A DNA stretch of 37,087 nucleotides, taken from the IMG/VR virus record IMGVR_UViG_3300025873_000001, positions 1 through 37,087 of that record; one strand, written 5' to 3'. The DNA comes from a virus. Positions 17,026-24,607 of this stretch are shown here, piece by piece; positions within the stretch are counted from its first letter, which is position 1; each line of letters begins with the position of its first letter. The position numbers were made by a program, and so were the translations under genes. The notes below the pieces were generated by a model. That model was not told the DNA's origin, searched no databases, and was given only the letters and a program-made list of their open reading frames with translations.

Positions 17026-19182
17026 TTAAGCCTTGACATTTTGATTGTTTGCCATTAACTCAGCCAATGCTTCAGCTACTAACTCACGAACCTGTTGATA
17101 AGCTTCGCCTTGTCCGTTTTGAATAGCTTGAAGCTGTTGCTGCGCTTCAGCGGTTTCAAGCTGGGCCTGAACAAGATCGGCCTGTGCTTTGGCAATTGTA
17201 GCGGCAGACTTCTCGTTATTAGCTTGAGCCGTTACCGATTTAGCTTCAGCTTCCTGGCTTCTTACTTCAAGCTCCTTCATTTGAATCTGTTGCTCTGGCG
17301 TTGGCTCTTGCTGCTCTGGCATATCTTCAGCAAGCTTCTCGCGCTCTTCAGGTGTAAGGATATTAGGCGGTACAATCTTCTTGAGTCGTTCCGCTATTAC
17401 ATCAGCACCAGGCCAATCCATATTTTGAGCAATAAGATCACCAAGAACACCAGCGGCAGCCGGAACAGCTTGAGCGAATTGAACCATAGACTCAGCCGCT
17501 TCTTGTCGCTGTGTTGAGTAAGCCGGGCCAGTGGTAACAACAACATCATACTTGGCAACGTTCAGATCATTGATAGTTACCCACTCGTTTGTTTGTTCAT
17601 CAAGAATCTGTTCATTCAACTTAACAAAGTCCTCTGTCTCATCAGAGAACTTCAAGCGAACAACTCGCTCTGTGTCGTAAATTTGGGGAATCATTTCAAC
17701 CATTATTTTACCAACACGGCGAATAGCTTTAGTCAGGTTATCAATGAAGGCAAACGAACCTCGATCGCCCTGGCGCTGTCTTGCTACGATTGCCTTGCCT
17801 GAAGTTTCATTCCCCATTGCACCAAGTGAAGCGTCATACATACCAAGAGTTGCTTTAATCTTCTCACTTGAGTTCATACCTAGCGTGATTTCAGCGGCAG
17901 GAACGGAAGCGGGCTGCTCTCGGCGTGGTCCTGGGTCGCCTTGGAACTGTGGAACATAAGTAAGAAGCGAACGGTTAACTGTGTTGGCTGTTTCCCATTG
18001 GTTTTCGTAGCCTTCAACATGACCTTCAGAACCGATAAACGGCGCTTTAGGTGCAAGAGCAACGGCTTCAGTTGCGGCGCTATCCCAATAGTTAGCCATT
18101 CGTTGAGCGTCTTTACTGTGTCGGATAATAGAGCGAAAGATAACTTTCTTCTTAATAACCAATGACTTACCCCAAACAGGAATAACCGGGATTGTTGAGC
18201 AAGGGATTTCAACCGGACCTTCAAGAACATCACAACCAGTAATCTTTCTCCAAAATACTTTGTGCGTCTTAACCTTTCTGGTGCGAACAATGCGAACACC
18301 TTTCTGAAGCAGCTCATCAACAATCGGCTCTAGCTCATCCATATACACGGCGCGGCCATCACTAAGAAGGGCAACTTCTTTTGTGACTGGCTCACGGGTA
18401 AAGTATTCGCTCACTCTAACAGTGTTATCAGCAAACCATTCACCCATATCGGCGACTGAGTCAGAGTAGACAGGTTCGCTTTTAGCATCAGGATAAGCAG
18501 CTTCAAAGGCGGCCTTCTCCATAGTGTCATCAATTAGGCACCAGTTTGAATCTGAACGATCTCGCTCTTTGGCTGCCGGGTCCATCGTTACAGCAAACTG
18601 GTTTTCAATGTGATCAATAATCAGATCTTGCTCAAAACTATCATCTGCCAGGTAATCAGAGCGAACACGTAAGTAACCCATTCCAGACTCAACCGCCGAC
18701 TGAAAAGCAATATCATAGCTAGTCTCTGCATCACAGTTGTATTCAATGTTCTTAATCAAGCCAGTGAACACTTCAGCAAGGTCGTAGTTACTTTTACCTG
18801 AAGTGTTAGCAATCTGAAGATCTTCTTGCTCACCTGTTTCTGGATTGGTAACGCGAGTGACATTAGTAGCGCTAACCTTGATAGATGGGCGGTTTTGTCG
18901 CTGATCACCAAGGACCTGATCCACAAAGGTAGGCAATACGTTATTAACCAGGCAAGGACGTTGCTCAAGCTCTCGCTCAGTTCGTACTTGTGAAGGCCAT
19001 TGCTCACCAGCAAGGAACTTCAGATCATCTTCAGCCGCTTCCCAGTTATCTTTCCAGTAAGTTGCACCGTCACGCGCTCGCTTTCTAGCAGTGGCAAGCA
19101 AGCCGTCATTGTCGCCTTCGTCTTTCTTAGGCTTCACTGGCTTGTCGTAAAGCTGCTCTATTTTTGATTTTGACTTAGCCAT
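17026..19182 (-). CDS. Portal protein, P22 gp1 family, 718 aa
   Basis: The length (P22 gp1 has 725 residues) and content fit the P22 portal family: an N-terminal ARDGATYWKDNWEAAEDDLKF, then LEQRPCLVNNVLPTFVDQVL and GDQRQNRPSIKV, a central wing or stem part (RSIIRHSKDAQRMANYWDSA, ETSGKAIVARQRQGDRGSF), and a C-terminal Gln/Glu/Ala helix (about 620-705) equivalent to the barrel domain. The dodecameric ring is the DNA entry channel and docks terminase and the gp4-like adaptor. ATG 19182 has GGAG upstream and overlaps the preceding 44-aa zinc-ribbon gene by 8 nt, indicating translational coupling. Confidence 0.95.
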   Translation of the reverse strand: MAKSKSKIEQLYDKPVKPKKDEGDNDGLLATARKRARDGATYWKDNWEAAEDDLKFLAGEQWPSQVRTERELEQRPCLVNNVLPTFVDQVLGDQRQNRPSIKVSATNVTRVTNPETGEQEDLQIANTSGKSNYDLAEVFTGLIKNIEYNCDAETSYDIAFQSAVESGMGYLRVRSDYLADDSFEQDLIIDHIENQFAVTMDPAAKERDRSDSNWCLIDDTMEKAAFEAAYPDAKSEPVYSDSVADMGEWFADNTVRVSEYFTREPVTKEVALLSDGRAVYMDELEPIVDELLQKGVRIVRTRKVKTHKVFWRKITGCDVLEGPVEIPCSTIPVIPVWGKSLVIKKKVIFRSIIRHSKDAQRMANYWDSAATEAVALAPKAPFIGSEGHVEGYENQWETANTVNRSLLTYVPQFQGDPGPRREQPASVPAAEITLGMNSSEKIKATLGMYDASLGAMGNETSGKAIVARQRQGDRGSFAFIDNLTKAIRRVGKIMVEMIPQIYDTERVVRLKFSDETEDFVKLNEQILDEQTNEWVTINDLNVAKYDVVVTTGPAYSTQRQEAAESMVQFAQAVPAAAGVLGDLIAQNMDWPGADVIAERLKKIVPPNILTPEEREKLAEDMPEQQEPTPEQQIQMKELEVRSQEAEAKSVTAQANNEKSAATIAKAQADLVQAQLETAEAQQQLQAIQNGQGEAYQQVRELVAEALAELMANNQNVKA

Positions 19183-19309
19183 TTGCGAGTCTCCACTTCA
19201 TTAGGCATTGCTCAGAACAGTATTTCCGCTTGCTCTCCTGAACGATTAGTTTTGAATTGCGCTTAACTGGAACTTTGCAGTGCTCACACTTAAACTTAAC
19301 TTTCTTCAT
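19175..19309 (-). CDS. 44-aa zinc-ribbon/treble-clef micro-protein between TerL and portal
   Basis: ATG 19309 with AAGGAAACC upstream opens a 44-codon frame ending in TAA at 19175, overlapping the portal start by 8 nt and the preceding 61-aa gene by 14 nt. The protein has C8-x2-C11 and C31-x3-C35, the latter in YCSEQCLMKWR, which resembles FCS/TRASH or MYM-type treble-clef zinc fingers. It is basic overall (many Lys), so nucleic acid or protein binding with one zinc is plausible. The overlaps on both sides argue that it is a real gene. The role is unknown; its position suggests a helper for terminase-portal docking or packaging. Confidence 0.8.
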   Translation of the reverse strand: MKKVKFKCEHCKVPVKRNSKLIVQESKRKYCSEQCLMKWRLANG

Positions 19310-19481
19310 GGTTTCCTTCCCCGATAAACTTATTAATTTCTTGCTTCAGCTCGAGCATAGTATTAACAAACACCGATTTACTACGGTATCCGTCCCAAAC
19401 TCTATACTCAGTAGCCAGGTTGTAAATATTCCATCCCACACGCTGAAAACACACATCAGCTATTTCGCCGTAACTTCTCAT
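19296..19481 (-). CDS. Hypothetical 61-aa protein coupled to TerL
   Basis: The family is not recognised. The ATG at 19481 shares its T with the TAA stop of TerL (TAATG arrangement), so translation is probably coupled. The protein has aromatic and Arg-rich content in residues 1-35 (FQRVGWNIYNLATEYRVWDG) and an amphipathic helix in residues about 40-55 (MLELKQEINKFIGE). No membrane segment, signal or zinc motif is seen. The tight packing between TerL and the zinc-ribbon micro-gene supports a real gene in the packaging cassette, but no function is suggested by sequence. Confidence 0.7.
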   Translation of the reverse strand: MRSYGEIADVCFQRVGWNIYNLATEYRVWDGYRSKSVFVNTMLELKQEINKFIGEGNHEES

Positions 19482-21124
19482 TATGAGCCTAGCCAGCCGC
19501 CAGAAGTAACTCGTTGCGGTCTTCGCTTAGGCTTCTCGCGTTGAACCTCGTCTTTGTAGTGAAGCCCCATTTGCTGAATTGCATCAGTGAAGTTAGTCGC
19601 CCACTTAGGGCCAGTAGTATCTTTAAACACTTCATTGTCATGGTCCCACTCGCGGCGCAATGCCTTGACACCTTTCCAGCCTGTTTTCTTAGCCTGATCA
19701 CCAGTTGCTCCGGTTGAATCTGTATCACATCGCTTGCTATCAATCCAAATGCGAGGGAATAGCTTCTTCAGTGCATTGATTGACTCGCGCTTGCTCTTGC
19801 ATCGTTCAACCAACTTGAACTTAATACCCATTCGCTTAGCGGTATCAAGTCGGCTCTCCCTGGTCATTAGGTCACGAACGGAAATATCATGCGGTGCAAG
19901 GTGTTCTTTGTATCGAATCCCGTACTTATCAGCGAAGTCGTGAAGCCAGTTAATGTAATGCTCCATGCCTTCATCACGATTAGCATAACAGGCAATCATT
20001 CGTAACTCTTTGCGGTGTGGCTGCATAAGCCACAGAACCATGTCGTCATTGATGCCAAGATCCCAATAGGTATAAACGGGTAGCGCCTTCTCGATAGGGA
20101 TATTGCACAAGCGACCTTCTTCAATAAGTAGCTCAATCTCTTTCTTGTAAACAACACCTTCTTGAAGTGCGTCATCAGGGTTCTGTTGGTATTGAGCGCT
20201 AAACATAAAGTTATCTGCCTTTTCCATTGCCAATAATGTTTCTGTTGGCTCTTTGTCTGTCCAGTAGCTAACACGGCCAGACTTAAATCCAGTATCACGA
20301 ATACAGGCCTGTTTCATTTCATCAGGTAAGGTTTCTAGGTATTCACGATCAACAATGGCCGGAACCTTAAATATTTCGTAGGTATCCGGCGTTTTGTCAC
20401 TCATAAGGAAGTCGGTACTGTCACCGTTGGCTATTCGCTGCTGAACCATGATGATAGGCACGTTGTCATGTGCAAGACGGGAGCGCACAACACGGTTAAG
20501 CTTCTTGTTGGCCTTATCCATTAACTTGCCGCTGTCTGAATCTTTCGGTGGAAGCGGATCATCCAGGATAAGCGCACCAGTAAAACAGCCTTCAATCATG
20601 TAACCAGCTCGGCGGCCTGTTACCTGTCCGTTGATTGATGTTCCATATAGTCGGTGGCGGTTATTGTTCTGGTCATAGTACATCCAGTTGTGCTTTGCTT
20701 TGGTGGTTTTGGCTTGAGTCATAGGCCAAAGCTGCTGAAACTCTTCAGAGTCAATGATCTCTTTAACCCTTGTGGCGTTCTCAACAACCAAGTCATCAGA
20801 GTAAGAAAGCGGTAGCCAGCGTGAACTTCTTGGATTGCCGTCAGTGATACACTTGATAATGCACCATACAGGCCAGTGAATTGACCATATTTCTGTTTTG
20901 GTTGAGCCAGGAGCAACATTGATGATGCCGCGTTTAATTTTTCCGTAGAAAACATCTTCAGCGAGTTGGCACTCATACGTGTGGTGCCAGTTCTTTTTAA
21001 ACTTCTGACCCTGGAGTAATTGGAAGAATATACGCATAAAAGCCTCAAAAGAGGCTTCACTTGCTACCTTGACGGCTATCTTCTCAGCGTCCGTCATTGT
21101 CTCCCATTGCATTATTTCGCTCAT
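19481..21124 (-). CDS. Terminase large subunit, 547 aa
   Basis: The ATPase domain has a Walker A-like APGSTKTE (71-78), unusual in having Thr-Lys-Thr after Ser where GK(T/S) is expected, and a Walker B ALILDD (184-189). The nuclease domain (about 345-525) has acidic residues D355 (YWDLG), D413 (APHD) and D514 (NFTDA), the RNase H-like triad position. The length is somewhat above P22 gp2 (499 aa). It cuts concatemers and pumps DNA into the procapsid through the portal. The start at 21124 has GGTGAATA just before it; that string is one of three repeats in the gap upstream. TerS is 78 bp upstream. Confidence 0.95.
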   Translation of the reverse strand: MSEIMQWETMTDAEKIAVKVASEASFEAFMRIFFQLLQGQKFKKNWHHTYECQLAEDVFYGKIKRGIINVAPGSTKTEIWSIHWPVWCIIKCITDGNPRSSRWLPLSYSDDLVVENATRVKEIIDSEEFQQLWPMTQAKTTKAKHNWMYYDQNNNRHRLYGTSINGQVTGRRAGYMIEGCFTGALILDDPLPPKDSDSGKLMDKANKKLNRVVRSRLAHDNVPIIMVQQRIANGDSTDFLMSDKTPDTYEIFKVPAIVDREYLETLPDEMKQACIRDTGFKSGRVSYWTDKEPTETLLAMEKADNFMFSAQYQQNPDDALQEGVVYKKEIELLIEEGRLCNIPIEKALPVYTYWDLGINDDMVLWLMQPHRKELRMIACYANRDEGMEHYINWLHDFADKYGIRYKEHLAPHDISVRDLMTRESRLDTAKRMGIKFKLVERCKSKRESINALKKLFPRIWIDSKRCDTDSTGATGDQAKKTGWKGVKALRREWDHDNEVFKDTTGPKWATNFTDAIQQMGLHYKDEVQREKPKRRPQRVTSGGWLGS

Positions 21125-21206
21125 TATTCACCGTTTATGCAGTTTCCGAGATGCTCACCCCGATAATTTTTATACTTTATTCACCGATACTCACATAACT
21201 ATTCAC
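21125..21206. repeat. Repeated GTGAATA elements between TerS and TerL (candidate TerS or regulatory site)
   Basis: The 78-bp gap is the longest in the packaging block. It holds TATTCACCG twice exactly (21125-21133 and 21178-21186) and a third TATTCAC (21200-21206), plus a related CTCACC block near 21154. The first copy is also the TerL Shine-Dalgarno. ACATAACTAT at 21193-21202 recurs at 22912-22921. The site could bind TerS (pac-like), a late activator, or a translational regulator. I only see the repeats. Confidence 0.45.
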
Positions 21207-21838
21207 AATTTAGCCATTAGACCAGCTAAAGCGCTTGCTATCTCCGGCGCACTAACATCAGCGTTGATTGCTAATGCTTGACCGTCCTTACCTGTGATCT
21301 CCTGTTTCTTTGGAGCGTTCCAGCCTTGGAGATCAGAAAGAATCTTGATAGAGCCGTTAGCGTCATACATTTCAATCTTGGGGCCAGTCTTAGTGAAAGT
21401 AACCGACTTGATAGAAGCAGCGATAACCGGGTCAATCTCTTCAGTATTCTTCATTTCCCAAACGGTTTGCATTACTGGGTTGCCGTCAGCGTCCTCACCG
21501 ACCTGTGTAAGCTTGAATGTGCAAATGTCGTGTATGGTTGCCCGAGCTGTTTTAGATAGGCGCTCAAGAGCTTCCTGCTTGGTCATAATGACATCTGAAG
21601 CGATAGAGTTGATTAAAGACTGATGGAAGGCTTTCACCTTACCATTACTTACCATTGTACTTGCTGATTTGTCTTGAGCTTGTGGTGTTTTTGATGTGCC
21701 GCCAGCATTGACATAGGCTTGACGCTGTGACATTCCAGACTTAACGAGTTCTAACACAAATCTACGCTGAAGCGGAGTAAGCTTACTAGCCAACTCCAAC
21801 TGTTCAGCGCTTAGTTTAATCTGCTTGCGTTCACCCAT
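21203..21838 (-). CDS. Terminase small subunit (Terminase_2-like), 211 aa
   Basis: The N-terminal half has the helix-turn-helix pattern of the Terminase_2 family: LTPLQRRFVLELVKSGMSQR, QAYVNAGG, then a downstream helix with HQSLINSIASDVIMTKQEAL and RLSKTARATIHDIC. The C-terminal part (PKIEMYDANGSIKILSDLQGW) is the usual end of these proteins. It recognises the packaging site and hands DNA to TerL. ATG 21838 shares a base with the TAA of the 46-aa gene before it (TAATG) and has GAAGGG upstream. Predicted to act as an oligomeric ring, by family knowledge. Confidence 0.92.
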   Translation of the reverse strand: MGERKQIKLSAEQLELASKLTPLQRRFVLELVKSGMSQRQAYVNAGGTSKTPQAQDKSASTMVSNGKVKAFHQSLINSIASDVIMTKQEALERLSKTARATIHDICTFKLTQVGEDADGNPVMQTVWEMKNTEEIDPVIAASIKSVTFTKTGPKIEMYDANGSIKILSDLQGWNAPKKQEITGKDGQALAINADVSAPEIASALAGLMAKL

Positions 21839-21978
21839 TAATTACCCTTCTTCTTTTTGGATTTACCAGCCATTGAATAGGCAATAGCAATAGCCTGGTT
21901 CTTTGGCTTTCCGGCTTTGATTTCAGTCGCTATGTTGTCAGCGATGATGTTTTTGCTTTTACCTTTCTTCAGTGGCAT
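21838..21978 (-). CDS. 46-aa basic micro-protein (DUF6496-like) upstream of TerS
   Basis: ATG 21978 with AGGTAATC upstream gives a 46-residue frame ending TAA at 21838, which overlaps the TerS ATG by one base. The protein starts MPLKKGKS, contains [14 protein letters not shown] and ends [10 protein letters not shown]. This matches a small family common in phages and bacteria with the pattern MPLKKG, AGKPxxQAxAIA and a Lys tail (DUF6496). It is strongly basic and probably binds nucleic acid, but the function is unknown. Coupling to TerS suggests that it belongs to the packaging cassette. Confidence 0.85.
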   Translation of the reverse strand: MPLKKGKSKNIIADNIATEIKAGKPKNQAIAIAYSMAGKSKKKKGN

Positions 21979-21987
21979 GGCGATTAC

Positions 21988-22488
21988 CTACGTGTTTGAA
22001 ATGTCGATAGACACCTGAATGTCTGTAGGGTCTGCACTGTTATTAGTTAGCCGAATCAGGTAACAAGTGTTAGCCATAAACACAAAGTCATTACTAATTA
22101 ACTCTTCATTCAGGTAGTAGTTATTGTTACGGAAGATTTGAGCAACGATGTTGAGAGGCACACCAGAAAGCGATTGACCATCATTTGTGATAGTTGCGCC
22201 CTTGGTTAGCATTGCGCCTGCTTTACTGTCTGCTGCTGAGTTCCGAGGAATAGCGTTTAACTCTGTCCCGGTCCCTTCAGTGAATTGAGTTCCGACAAAT
22301 GGTTCCCACGTTAGCGATTCAACGTTAGCTTCAACGCTGACACCTTCGATAATTATGTTTTGGTCAGCTACACAAATAAGAATATCTTCACTAGCGCCAG
22401 CCGCCAAAGCAACAACATTGTCCAGATAGATAAACCGCTTACCTTCACGCCAGCGAGCTTCACGGATTGTTTCAATCGTTAGTGCCAT
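21988..22488 (-). CDS. Putative virion-associated protein of unknown function, 166 aa
   Basis: No family is recognised with certainty. The sequence is beta-rich with many Asn, Thr, Ser and Gly residues (DILICVADQNIIIEGVSVEA, CYLIRLTNNSADPTDIQVS) and has no signal peptide or membrane helix. It starts MALTIETIREARW. Such proteins located next to lysis or packaging genes in podoviruses are often head decoration or fibre-like. The gene overlaps the end of the second holin by 17 nt and has AAGGAG upstream. The function is inferred from composition only. Confidence 0.75.
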   Translation of the reverse strand: MALTIETIREARWREGKRFIYLDNVVALAAGASEDILICVADQNIIIEGVSVEANVESLTWEPFVGTQFTEGTGTELNAIPRNSAADSKAGAMLTKGATITNDGQSLSGVPLNIVAQIFRNNNYYLNEELISNDFVFMANTCYLIRLTNNSADPTDIQVSIDISNT

Positions 22489-22882
22489 TGTCTTGCTCCT
22501 TTTTCTTAGTTAGTCGAGCGCTATCAACTGACGGCTCGATAACAATTCTATTGAGGTCTGAGTTATTTTTTTTTAGCAACTGACCGATAATATAAAGGGA
22601 CCTGGTGCCGTTATGGGCACAGATCCCTGTTATAGCCGCTGTTAAGAAAAAATCCATTTGGTAATACTGGCAAGTCATTGCGGCAATTATTCCAACAAAG
22701 CCACTCACGCAAGTTTCAGATAGCCAACCGAAGATAGTCGGCTTCTGTCCATTGAGTGAGGTTAGATACTTTGCAGTTCCAGCCCAAAAGCTTACGAGTA
22801 GTATCCACGCATAACCGAGTACCCCGTACTCCTGTAGGCGCTGTAAAAAACTTAAAGTATCCTGTGGCATATGTTTGTCCAT
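22472..22882 (-). CDS. Second holin-like membrane protein (LydA/holin superfamily III-like), 136 aa
   Basis: Three hydrophobic segments are visible: residues about 18-40 (GVLGYAWILLVSFWAG), 58-75 (CVSGFVGIIAAMTCQ) and 78-99 (FFLTAAITGICAHNG), followed by a charged C-terminal tail. The arrangement and the motif ICAHNGTRSL fit phage holins of the LydA-like type. It should form or regulate the lysis pore for the amidase nearby. The alternative start MPQD (22870) is possible because the Shine-Dalgarno at 22882 is weak. The 60-bp gap before it holds a motif shared with the TerL leader, so timing may be separate from the upstream lysis genes. Confidence 0.75.
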   Translation of the reverse strand: MDKHMPQDTLSFLQRLQEYGVLGYAWILLVSFWAGTAKYLTSLNGQKPTIFGWLSETCVSGFVGIIAAMTCQYYQMDFFLTAAITGICAHNGTRSLYIIGQLLKKNNSDLNRIVIEPSVDSARLTKKKEQDNGTND

Positions 22883-22911
22883 AATATAGGTTTAATTGTC
22901 GCTTGACATTT

Positions 22912-22926
22912 ACATAACTATATCAC
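22912..22926 (-). promoter_or_regulatory. Shared motif (ACATAACTAT plus CAC) upstream of the second holin
   Basis: ACATAACTAT occurs here and at 21193-21202, in both cases followed within 2 nt by TCAC or CAC. On the coding strand this reads GTGA then ATAGTTATGT. Both copies are in the only sizeable gaps of the lysis and packaging region, ahead of the second holin and TerL. It could be a late promoter or activator element. Confidence 0.3.
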
Positions 22927-22942
22927 TAACAACAAATATTCA

Positions 22943-23353
22943 CTACTTTTCACGGCTTACGCGCTTTACTTTTTCGAAGGATCGCATACCACCGAGCCCC
23001 AACATTCCAAGTAATACCGGATAAAGCAAATCGGTTTTAACTTCTGGCACCGTTAGCCAGATATCAAGGAAAGGAGCAAGGATCACGTTATACAGCAATC
23101 CAAAGCCACACACCCATCCAACGAAAGGACGCCAGCCAGCAACAAAGATAGACTTGTGAGCTGCTTCCACTTTGTTTAGGTCCACTTGAGAAACAAGAAG
23201 CTTTACTTCAGCGTTTAGCTCTTCCAGGTTTCCTTTTTGAGCCAACTCTTGAAGCTTGCGCTGTTCTTCTGCTTGCTTAACCGGGTCCGGCCAAATCTTA
23301 TTGATTACAGACGTTCCTAATTCCAACGCCGCGCTAATTGGATCTAATGCCAT
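22943..23353 (-). CDS. Holin (GTA_holin_3TM-like), 136 aa
   Basis: The N-terminal part is helical and charged (residues 1-65, KQAEEQRKLQELAQKG and AEVKLLVSQVDLNKVEA). It is followed by FVAGWRPFVGWVCGFGLLY (about 71-88), the signature of the 3TM/GTA holin family, a hydrophobic continuation to about 100 and a second segment about 108-122 (DLLYPVLLGMLGLGG). It makes the inner-membrane lesion that releases the endolysin encoded immediately upstream, one base away. AAGGGG precedes ATG 23353. The end is basic (EKVKRVSREK). Confidence 0.85.
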   Translation of the reverse strand: MALDPISAALELGTSVINKIWPDPVKQAEEQRKLQELAQKGNLEELNAEVKLLVSQVDLNKVEAAHKSIFVAGWRPFVGWVCGFGLLYNVILAPFLDIWLTVPEVKTDLLYPVLLGMLGLGGMRSFEKVKRVSREK

Positions 23354-23354
23354 G

Positions 23355-23909
23355 TTAACCCCTTAGATAGCTCACTACCCCTTTAGTGTAGGCTTCAGAT
23401 AGCTCTTCAAACTTGTGGTTAGCCAGTTCTAATGATGCGTCACTATCAATAAAGAACGGCTCAACAATGACACAAGGCATTGAAGTTTTCTGAAGGAGAA
23501 GACCACCGCGATCACCAGCTTTACCTTTGTGCGAAGCTACGCAAGGTTTAAGGCCTCGATCTTTAAGCCCTAAACACTTAACTACTTGCTCTTGAATGCA
23601 CGAAGCAAGCAAGAAGCCTTTTGAGCTGTGCTTGTAGTAAAGCGTTTCTGAGCCGTTTGATTTCTCATTGAAGGCGTTACAGTGGAATGAGACAGCAATA
23701 TCAGCTTCAGTTTGATTTACCTTGCCTGGTAGTTTTGCGTATGAGCAAGTGCGATAGATAACAATAGGCTCGTAACCTTCCAGGATAAGCTTTTCAGCTA
23801 CCGAGTGAGCAAGAGGCTCGTTAAATTGAAACTCTGTTGTGCCATACTTCTTGTTGGAAGCTCCCTGGCTAGACTTAGAGTGACCTATGATTAATGCTAC
23901 TTTTTTCAT
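23355..23909 (-). CDS. Endolysin: N-acetylmuramoyl-L-alanine amidase (Amidase_3), 184 aa
   Basis: The Amidase_3 zinc ligands are visible: H10 in IIGHSKSSQG, E31 in FNEPLA and H76 in VSFHCNAF, and the catalytic Glu is E150 in CVIVEPFFI. These cover the whole length, so it is a single catalytic domain without a cell-wall-binding domain, as usual for Gram-negative phage endolysins. A longer frame starts at 23984, but it would overlap the previous gene; ATG 23909 with AAGG five bases upstream begins exactly at the first beta-strand and is preferred. No signal peptide is present, so export depends on the holins downstream. It cleaves the lactyl-Ala amide bond of peptidoglycan. Confidence 0.93.
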   Translation of the reverse strand: MKKVALIIGHSKSSQGASNKKYGTTEFQFNEPLAHSVAEKLILEGYEPIVIYRTCSYAKLPGKVNQTEADIAVSFHCNAFNEKSNGSETLYYKHSSKGFLLASCIQEQVVKCLGLKDRGLKPCVASHKGKAGDRGGLLLQKTSMPCVIVEPFFIDSDASLELANHKFEELSEAYTKGVVSYLRG

Positions 23910-23916
23910 AAATACC

Positions 23917-24078
23917 TTACTTATCAAATACTTGAACTTGAGCCATGACAACCTCTTTGAAGTCACTTTTACTGTGACCATCAAAGAACAACCGCTTACT
24001 TGCTATCTCTTCAGCGGTTTTGTAGTTGTCGGTGTTAATTAAGTATTCATGCCTTTGGCCTTTTGACCGTTTAGGCAT
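23917..24078 (-). CDS. Hypothetical 53-aa protein between Tad2-like gene and endolysin
   Basis: I chose ATG 24078, which lies 19 nt after the Tad2-like stop and has AAGG eight bases upstream; a longer frame from 24183 would overlap the Tad2-like gene by 86 nt. The protein is small and soluble, starts MPKRSKGQRHEYLINT and contains TAEEIASKRLFFDGHSKSD. No recognised family, no membrane helix. The motif suggests a small helix-turn-helix-like fold but this is not supported further. Its place in the operon puts it in the early-to-late transition. Confidence 0.6.
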   Translation of the reverse strand: MPKRSKGQRHEYLINTDNYKTAEEIASKRLFFDGHSKSDFKEVVMAQVQVFDK

Positions 24079-24097
24079 GAATACAACCTTGATAACG

Positions 24098-24607
24098 CTA
24101 TTCAACGACAAGCCAATCATCAGCGTCCATATCGGACTGACTAGCCAGCCAACCAGGGAGCATTGCGCGGCGGCCTGAAGCATTAACCGTGTACATATCG
24201 AAGTGAGGAAGGATCTCGCATTCGTCTACACCGTGATTTTTGTAAACGCTACCTTCAAACATTGCGTGAGTTTCGCCTTTACTGCCTGGATTGTAGATAC
24301 ACCACATTCCTTTGCCGTTCCATCCAGCGCGAGCAACTTTCTGGCCCATCTTCATAGCTTCAATCGCTAATCCGAAATTCATACCACAAGTAGGACGATA
24401 GGCATTATCGAATACTGGCTTAGGCGACCATGAAATATAACCTTCGTGATCAGGGTGATTTGATTCGCCACCATCAAGATATTCAACCAGATAACCTTCA
24501 TCTGAACCGCTTTCATCTTCTGGAAGCTGCCAGCCGCGATACTGATTGTACTCAAGGCGATTCATTACAATTGCTTTAACTAGCTTTACGCCGATATAAA
24601 TACCCAT
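24098..24607 (-). CDS. Tad2/DUF2829 family protein with N-terminal extension (candidate anti-Thoeris sponge), 169 aa
   Basis: Residues about 77-168 are a DUF2829 domain: MNFGLAIEAMKMGQKVARAG, then WNGKGMWCIYNPGSKGE, and the closing LPGWLASQSDMDADDWLVV. DUF2829 is the family of Tad2, which sequesters the cyclic ADP-ribose-like signal of type I Thoeris. Residues 1-73 are a separate small domain (AIVMNRLEYNQYRGWQLPED, GYISWSPKPVFDNAYR) often found fused in front of this domain in phages and also seen alone. The gene lies among early genes after SSB, a sensible place for anti-defence. Whether this protein binds the signal is not shown; the fold call is good, the activity inferred. Confidence 0.82.
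   Translation of the reverse strand: MGIYIGVKLVKAIVMNRLEYNQYRGWQLPEDESGSDEGYLVEYLDGGESNHPDHEGYISWSPKPVFDNAYRPTCGMNFGLAIEAMKMGQKVARAGWNGKGMWCIYNPGSKGETHAMFEGSVYKNHGVDECEILPHFDMYTVNASGRRAMLPGWLASQSDMDADDWLVVE

Noticed and set aside
22897-22926. Rightward promoter at TTGACA 22903-22908
   Set aside because: A consensus -35 is present on the + strand, but no suitable -10 at 16-18 bp and no + strand gene follows.
23909-23984. Longer amidase starting at 23984
   Set aside because: The extra 25 residues would overlap the previous gene, lie before the first strand of the fold, and resemble no signal peptide.
24079-24183. Longer form of the 53-aa gene starting at 24183
   Set aside because: It would overlap the Tad2-like gene by 86 nt and has no Shine-Dalgarno; ATG 24078 is better placed.
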